From the NCBI GenBank assembly GCA_002844335.1, contig CP019154.1:2232001-2296000 (forward strand): a DNA stretch of 64,000 nucleotides, read 5' to 3'. This DNA comes from Haloarcula taiwanensis (GTDB lineage: Archaea; Halobacteriota; Halobacteria; Halobacteriales; Haloarculaceae). Positions 59,869 to 64,000 of the stretch are shown in pieces. The position numbers were made by a program, and so were the translations under genes. The notes under the pieces are model-generated. The model was given only the letters and a program-made list of their open reading frames with translations, was not told the origin of the DNA and made no database searches. Numbering within the stretch: the first letter of the stretch is position 1; the number at the start of each line of letters is the position of its first letter.

Positions 59869-60558
59869 ATGGACTTCGAGTCGTTCACCCTGCTCGCTGC
59901 CACCGACGACCTCGGGGTGGAGCCGGCCGCTCGCGCCGACGCCGACGGGCTGGAGTTACGGATGGATTTCGCCGACGAGCCGCTGGCACAGTTGGACGCC
60001 TACGACGGCGATCTCCCGATACTCGTCACGAACCGACCGACGTGGGAGGGTGGCGAGGCCGCTGATACCGCAGGCCGCCTCGATACACTCGAAGCTGCGC
60101 TCGAACACGACGCTGTGAGGGCCGTCGACCTCGAACTCGCAGCGCTGGAGGGAGCCGGCGACCACAACGCTGGCCGCGTCGCCGACGCTGCCCGCGACCG
60201 CGATGCGTCCGTGGTCGTCTCGACGCACAACTTCGAGTCCACACCTGCCCGTGAGGCGATTGTAAGTCGGCTCGAACGGGCCTGCGCTCAGGGCGACGTG
60301 GGGAAGATGGCCAGCACAGCCCAGTCGCCCGACGACGTGTTGGCGATGCTCGGGGCGACCCGAGCGCTGACCACCGCGGGCAAACAGGTCGCCACGATGT
60401 GCATGGGGTCGGCCGGTCGCCACTCCCGGGCCGTTGCCCCGCTGTACGGCTCCCGCATCGGCTATGCACCGGTTGATCCCGCTGACGCGACCGCGCCGGG
60501 TCAGTACGACCTCGCAACGCTCCGGACGCTGGTCAGACAGCTACAGAGCGACGGCTGA
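59869..60558 (+). CDS. aroD: 3-dehydroquinate dehydratase, type I (AroD)
   Basis: This is a 229-residue class I dehydroquinase. It forms a Schiff base through Lys in GDVGKMASTAQS (about residue 144) with the active-site His in VVSTHNFE (about 124). PLYGSRIGYAPVD supplies the C-terminal phosphate-like loop. It converts 3-dehydroquinate to 3-dehydroshikimate in aromatic amino acid synthesis, after AroB' encoded nearby on the other strand. CTTTTTG near 59840 is a plausible TATA box for a leaderless start at 59869. Confidence 0.93.
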   Translation: MDFESFTLLAATDDLGVEPAARADADGLELRMDFADEPLAQLDAYDGDLPILVTNRPTWEGGEAADTAGRLDTLEAALEHDAVRAVDLELAALEGAGDHNAGRVADAARDRDASVVVSTHNFESTPAREAIVSRLERACAQGDVGKMASTAQSPDDVLAMLGATRALTTAGKQVATMCMGSAGRHSRAVAPLYGSRIGYAPVDPADATAPGQYDLATLRTLVRQLQSDG

Positions 60559-60608
60559 TGGGGGAGCCGCCTGTACGGGGCTTTCGTCCGGACAGGGATC
60601 CTTCGGAA

Positions 60609-60616
60609 GATATAGG
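60609..60616 (+). promoter_or_regulatory. TATA box of the 60642 gene
   Basis: GATATAGG is centred about 29 nt before ATG 60642. It supports that start over a longer frame beginning at 60558. Confidence 0.5.
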
Positions 60617-60641
60617 GGTATGCGAGATAGACTCGCTGAGT

Positions 60642-61058
60642 ATGACTGGCAAAGGACGCAAGCGGCCGTTGCTGGCCGTGGTGCTTGCGTTCATCTTCCC
60701 CGGGTTGGGACATTTCTACCTCCGTAAGTGGGTGCGGGGACTGCTGTGGCTCGGGTTACTGTTCATGCTGTCGGTGGTGTTCGTCGTCACTGGCGCTATC
60801 GACCCTGTCACCCAGCTAAGCGTAGAGGCTATCTCGTCGTCGTATCAGTCCAGACCCACCGAAGTGACAATCGGCTCGGTTGTGATTACGACGCTCAACG
60901 TCGTCGACGCCTACTGGGTCGCGGTCAACGAAAATCAGGCCACGGAAGTCGAAGCCGGCACAACGTGCCCGAACTGCGGCAAGGAACTCGACGAAGACAT
61001 CGACTTCTGTCACTGGTGTACGACGCAACTGGACCCGCTCGAGGCGGACCAGCAGTAG
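60642..61058 (+). CDS. Membrane protein with C-terminal zinc ribbon (DUF7575-like)
   Basis: This 138-residue protein has two to three hydrophobic segments (LLAVVLAFIFPGLGHFYL, GLLWLGLLFMLSVVFVVTG and a weaker VVITTLNVVDAYW). A zinc ribbon at the C-terminus has CPNC and CHWC. The PGLGHFYLRKW stretch is typical of TM2-like small membrane proteins. It resembles haloarchaeal double-TM zinc-ribbon proteins (DUF7575 by recollection). The ribbon is probably cytoplasmic. Function unknown. Confidence 0.78.
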   Translation: MTGKGRKRPLLAVVLAFIFPGLGHFYLRKWVRGLLWLGLLFMLSVVFVVTGAIDPVTQLSVEAISSSYQSRPTEVTIGSVVITTLNVVDAYWVAVNENQATEVEAGTTCPNCGKELDEDIDFCHWCTTQLDPLEADQQ

Positions 61059-61093
61059 CCCGACGGCTGCGGTCAGCCCCGAATGGGGTCGGC

Positions 61094-62260
61094 TTACTTT
61101 TCGATGATGCTCTCTTCGATCCGTTCGCCGAAGTGCGTCGCCGTATCCTCGTGGTGAATGAGAATTTCGTCGCCGGGTTCGAGGTCCGTGACGGCGGTTC
61201 GGCCGTTCTGGGTGTGGACCTTTATTGTCTCGGCGTTCTGGAGCAGCGTCTCGATACGGTCACCGTCCTTGGTTTCGGCCTGCACGCGGAACATCGGGCG
61301 CTTCTCGATTTTCGCGCGGCCGACGATAGCCTCGCGGGTCCGACCGTTCGCGTCGACTATCTGGACCTCATCGCCGGACTGGAGTTCCGAGAGATATTTC
61401 GTCCCGCCGTCAGGCGTCCGGACGTAGGCGTGGACCGCGCCGGCGTTGACCCGGAACGGCCGGGAAGCGACGTACGGTGATTCTGCCGTCTCTGCGTGAA
61501 CGAAGAAGAGTCCGCGAGCCATCGACCCGACGAGCATCCCCTCGTCGTGTTCCATCAGGCTGCCCGTGTCGATACAGACGCGGTCAGCGGAGCCGGTCTG
61601 CTCGATGGCGGTGACCTCGGCGTACTCTAGGTCGAGCGATTCCCGTCCCATCTCGTCGCGGACCTCCACCGTCTTGCGGATTTCGTCGACGTCGTCGGTA
61701 TCTAGCAGGACGCCGTCGGCACCCAGTTCCAGCGTCTCGTAGGCCGTTCGGGCGTCTTCGGCGGTCCGGACGCCGGCGATGAGGTCCGTCTCCTCGCCGA
61801 CGCGGGCGATGAGGTTTTCGAGTGGAATAATCTGCCAGTTCTCGCCGATGACAATGGTGAAGTCGGCTTCGGCGGCGACCGCCTCGGCGAAGGCCTCGTA
61901 GTCCTCGTCGAAGATGCGGACGTAGCCGCCGTCGGGAGCGGCTCCGTTCTGCCGGAGCGTCGAGAGGTCCGCGGACCCGGAGAAGTCGGACGGGAGGTCG
62001 ACCGTGCCGTCGCCCTCTCCGTCTTTCCCGACGATGGTGGCGTCGGCCTTTGAGTCCGCTGCCTCGGCCTCCATTACGTGGACATCGCCGTTGGTGAACG
62101 CAGCGATGTTTATTTCGCCGAGTTCCGAGACGCGTTCGACATCGTCCTCGTCGACCAGTACCCAGTCGACGCCGGCCTCGATACCAGCGGTTATCCGGCG
62201 TTTCCGTGTCTCCCAGTCGCCGACCTCGCTGTCGGCTTTGAGCCAGACGCTTCGAGTCAT
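61094..62260 (-). CDS. aroB': 3-dehydroquinate synthase II (AroB', archaeal type)
   Basis: This is a 388-residue enzyme of the archaeal DHQ synthase II family, unrelated to bacterial AroB. Typical segments are MTRSVWLKADSEVGDWETRK at the start, IGENWQIIPLENLIA, CIDTGSLMEHDEGMLVGSMARGLFFVHAE and FRVNAGAVHAYVRTPDG. It oxidatively deaminates and cyclises ADH (from AroA') to 3-dehydroquinate using NAD+. AroA' and AroD are encoded within a few kb, so the early pathway is nearly clustered but interrupted by minD, which lies on the opposite strand. Confidence 0.95.
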   Translation of the reverse strand: MTRSVWLKADSEVGDWETRKRRITAGIEAGVDWVLVDEDDVERVSELGEINIAAFTNGDVHVMEAEAADSKADATIVGKDGEGDGTVDLPSDFSGSADLSTLRQNGAAPDGGYVRIFDEDYEAFAEAVAAEADFTIVIGENWQIIPLENLIARVGEETDLIAGVRTAEDARTAYETLELGADGVLLDTDDVDEIRKTVEVRDEMGRESLDLEYAEVTAIEQTGSADRVCIDTGSLMEHDEGMLVGSMARGLFFVHAETAESPYVASRPFRVNAGAVHAYVRTPDGGTKYLSELQSGDEVQIVDANGRTREAIVGRAKIEKRPMFRVQAETKDGDRIETLLQNAETIKVHTQNGRTAVTDLEPGDEILIHHEDTATHFGERIEESIIEK

Positions 62261-62442
62261 ACGCCCACGTCCGCAACGGCGAGGCTTGAACGTGGCGGAA
62301 CCCGGGTGGGTCTGTCGAGTGGTGAACAGAGAAGAGAAATGGGTACGACAGGCGATTCGGGTGGGTTCCTGGAATTAGAACCAGAAGAAATACGACACTT
62401 GTTATTTATCTACATCCGATTATCGTAATTAATTGTTAGCCA

Positions 62443-62477
62443 GTAAACTTATCAATAAGCTTTACTAATAAAGTAAC
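62443..62477. promoter_or_regulatory. AT-rich palindromic region upstream of minD
   Basis: A CTTAT-CA-ATAAG palindrome (62448-62459) and TTACT-AATAA-AGTAA (62462-62476) lie directly before the minD gene. The second may overlap its TATA element. They are candidate operator sites. Confidence 0.4.
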
Positions 62478-62500
62478 TACAAAATACGGTCCAGCTACAG

Positions 62501-63745
62501 ATGGTTACTAACCACGTCTACACGATTGCCGGGGCGAAAGGGGGGGTCGGAAAGACGACGTCCAGCATCAACCTCGGTACACTGCTGGCGAGGGCCGGCT
62601 ACTCGACCGTTGTCGTGGAGATGGACCTGGCGATGGCGAACCTCGTCGATTTTCTCGATGTCGGCATCGACACTGACAAGCACGCGACGTTTCACGACGT
62701 GCTCGCCGGCGACGCGTCGGTCACGGACGCGATGTACGAAACCGACGTGAACCTGTCAATCGTGCCGAGCGGGACCACACTTGAAGGGTACGCGGACACC
62801 GACCTCGACCGGCTGCCCGGTATCGTCGAAACCCTCAGGTGGCACCACGACATCGTCCTGTTGGACACCCCGGCGGGACTGAGCGAAGAGACGATTCAGC
62901 CGCTCAAACTCGCCGACGACGTGTTGCTCGTGTCGACACCGCGAGTGGCATCAATACGGAACGTCTCGAACACCAAAGAACTCGCAGAGCGGGTCGATGC
63001 GCCGGTTCGAGGCCTGATCCTCACGAAGTCTGGGACAGGCGCGTCGCCGGGTGCCGATGAAATCGCGACGTTTCTCAACGTCGAACTGCTCGGCCACGTG
63101 CCGGAAGACGACGCCGTCCCACATTCACAGGACAGTGGCACGCCCGTCGTCAGGAACGCGCCCAACAGCGGTGCCGCGATTGCCTACGAGCGGATATCCG
63201 AACAGCTCGTCGACACCGAGAAGGCGTCGACCGACACCACAAACGCAGGCGCTCTGAAGGAGTCCACTGACTCGGACGACCTAGAACCGAAGGCCCGGCC
63301 AACGGAGCAGCCACCACAGAGCCACAGCCTCGGGACAACCGACGGCGGCAAGACAGTCCCCCCATCGGACGCAATCAGGGACGACAGCTGTCTGATCGGT
63401 CCAGCGCCAGCCGAGCAGTACAGAGAGGACGAGCCAGCGGCAGACGACGGGGCCGAGCTGAGCGACCTCGATAACCCAGCCGCTTCGGAGACGGACACCG
63501 AAGACGGAGCCGAAACGACCCCGGTAATCGACGGGACTGAGCTGGTGGAGAGCGAACCAGCACCGATGGACGGGCCAGAACAGGATGCTGACGAGGTAGA
63601 GCGAGACGGCGGTGTGTCACGAGGTGCCGACACACCGGAAGAAGAACCCAGTGACTCGCCGTCGGACACGCCAAGCGAGCGCGACGCGGATGCCAGCGAC
63701 GGAGACGGTCTCGGTTCGCGAATGCGGTCGCTGTTTGGCTTTTAG
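62501..63745 (+). CDS. minD: MinD/ParA-type ATPase with long acidic C-terminal tail
   Basis: This 414-residue protein has a deviant Walker A KGGVGKTTSS (13-22) and VVEMDLAMANL, a switch region IVLLDTPAGLSEET, and the fold ends near residue 240. A tail of about 175 residues, rich in Asp, Glu, Ser, Thr and Pro, follows and is probably disordered. The last residues GSRMRSLFGF form a short amphipathic, basic-hydrophobic tip that could bind the membrane like the MinD targeting sequence. Haloferax MinD4 also has a C-terminal extension and positions polar structures; a similar role is inferred. It overlaps the aroA' 3' end by 4 nt. Confidence 0.88.
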   Translation: MVTNHVYTIAGAKGGVGKTTSSINLGTLLARAGYSTVVVEMDLAMANLVDFLDVGIDTDKHATFHDVLAGDASVTDAMYETDVNLSIVPSGTTLEGYADTDLDRLPGIVETLRWHHDIVLLDTPAGLSEETIQPLKLADDVLLVSTPRVASIRNVSNTKELAERVDAPVRGLILTKSGTGASPGADEIATFLNVELLGHVPEDDAVPHSQDSGTPVVRNAPNSGAAIAYERISEQLVDTEKASTDTTNAGALKESTDSDDLEPKARPTEQPPQSHSLGTTDGGKTVPPSDAIRDDSCLIGPAPAEQYREDEPAADDGAELSDLDNPAASETDTEDGAETTPVIDGTELVESEPAPMDGPEQDADEVERDGGVSRGADTPEEEPSDSPSDTPSERDADASDGDGLGSRMRSLFGF

Positions 63746-64000
63746 GCCTCGACGGCCAGTCCGGCCTCGCGGAGCGCCTCTTCGGTGGTGGCGTCGTCGT
63801 GAACGACAGCGGAGACGGCGCGAGCGATTTTCTCCGGTTCGTCGTGCTGGAAAATAGAGCGGCCCATCGAGACGCCGGCGGCCCCGGCATCCATCGTTCC
63901 CCGGACCATCCGGACGGTCTCCTCGTCGGTGCCCTTCGAGCCGCCGGCGATGACCACCGGCAGTGACGTGGACTCGACGACGTGCTGGAACGTCTCGGCA
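63742..64000 (-). CDS. aroA': AroA' (ADH synthase, class I aldolase fold), 3' part only
   Basis: Only the C-terminal 85 or so residues are in the window; the gene continues beyond 64000. Visible are ESTSLPVVIAGGSKGTDEETVRMV and DAGAAGVSMGRSIFQHDEPEKIARAV, the end of the LsrF/ADH synthase family of aldolases. The archaeal enzyme condenses aspartate semialdehyde with 6-deoxy-5-ketofructose phosphate to make ADH, the substrate of AroB'. A class I fructose-bisphosphate aldolase homologue is the main alternative. Confidence 0.85.
   Translation of the reverse strand, partial: AETFQHVVESTSLPVVIAGGSKGTDEETVRMVRGTMDAGAAGVSMGRSIFQHDEPEKIARAVSAVVHDDATTEEALREAGLAVEA

Noticed and set aside
1..64000. CRISPR arrays, insertion sequences or prophage genes
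   Set aside because: No regularly spaced repeats, no transposase or integrase motifs and no phage structural genes were found on either strand.

Overview
This window is chromosomal DNA of a halophilic archaeon, most probably Haloarcula or a close relative (the genus is an inference). The evidence is high GC, Asp/Glu-rich proteins, and TATA boxes about 27 nt before start codons, which implies leaderless mRNAs. The gene set is also typical of haloarchaea: sufCBD, mre11-rad50, family B DNA polymerase, thermosome, TFB, the CTAG methylase Zim, and the archaeal aroA'/aroB' route. No transposon, CRISPR array or rRNA operon was seen. One tRNA (Gln, UUG) is present.

Layout. 1-5 kb: TRAM protein, then a minus-strand run of regulator, metallo-beta-lactamase-fold hydrolase and YkgJ-type Cys-cluster protein, then a methyltransferase, a glycosyltransferase and an amidohydrolase-like protein. 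5-13 kb: a tail-less thermosome subunit, DUF371, a zinc microprotein, a GH2-like protein, a coiled-coil protein, a LysE exporter, an HD hydrolase and a GNAT-zinc ribbon fusion. 13.4-13.8 kb: tRNA-Gln in a repeat- and hairpin-rich gap. 13.8-20.3 kb: a ferritin-like/DtxR pair, a GH13 enzyme and the suf operon, whose promoter carries a palindrome and a DtxR-like box. 20.4-28.8 kb: PolB, small haloarchaeal proteins and Mre11-Rad50.

29.0-38.5 kb is the most distinctive part: a type IV pilus-like cluster. It holds a 40-aa headless pilin-like peptide, a coiled-coil protein, a signal-anchored protein, a PilB-like ATPase and a PilC-like membrane protein. A second block under its own promoter encodes four proteins with pilin-like or signal-anchor N-termini, the last about 1000 aa. 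Start/stop overlaps run through both blocks.

38.5-52 kb: metabolic and membrane genes, including a membrane-anchored DHH phosphoesterase, aldo/keto reductase, MFS carrier, Nudix hydrolase, FAD oxidoreductase, Hsp20, ABC exporter and NhaC antiporter. 52-64 kb: radical SAM protein, AglD-like glycosyltransferase, Tat-exported hydrolase with a structured promoter, TFB, Zim, AroD, AroB', a MinD with a long acidic tail, and the 3' end of aroA'. AroA', AroB' and AroD together make 3-dehydroshikimate by the archaeal route.

Limits: all family calls come from motif reading. DUF numbers are recalled from family resemblance and should be confirmed with profile searches.
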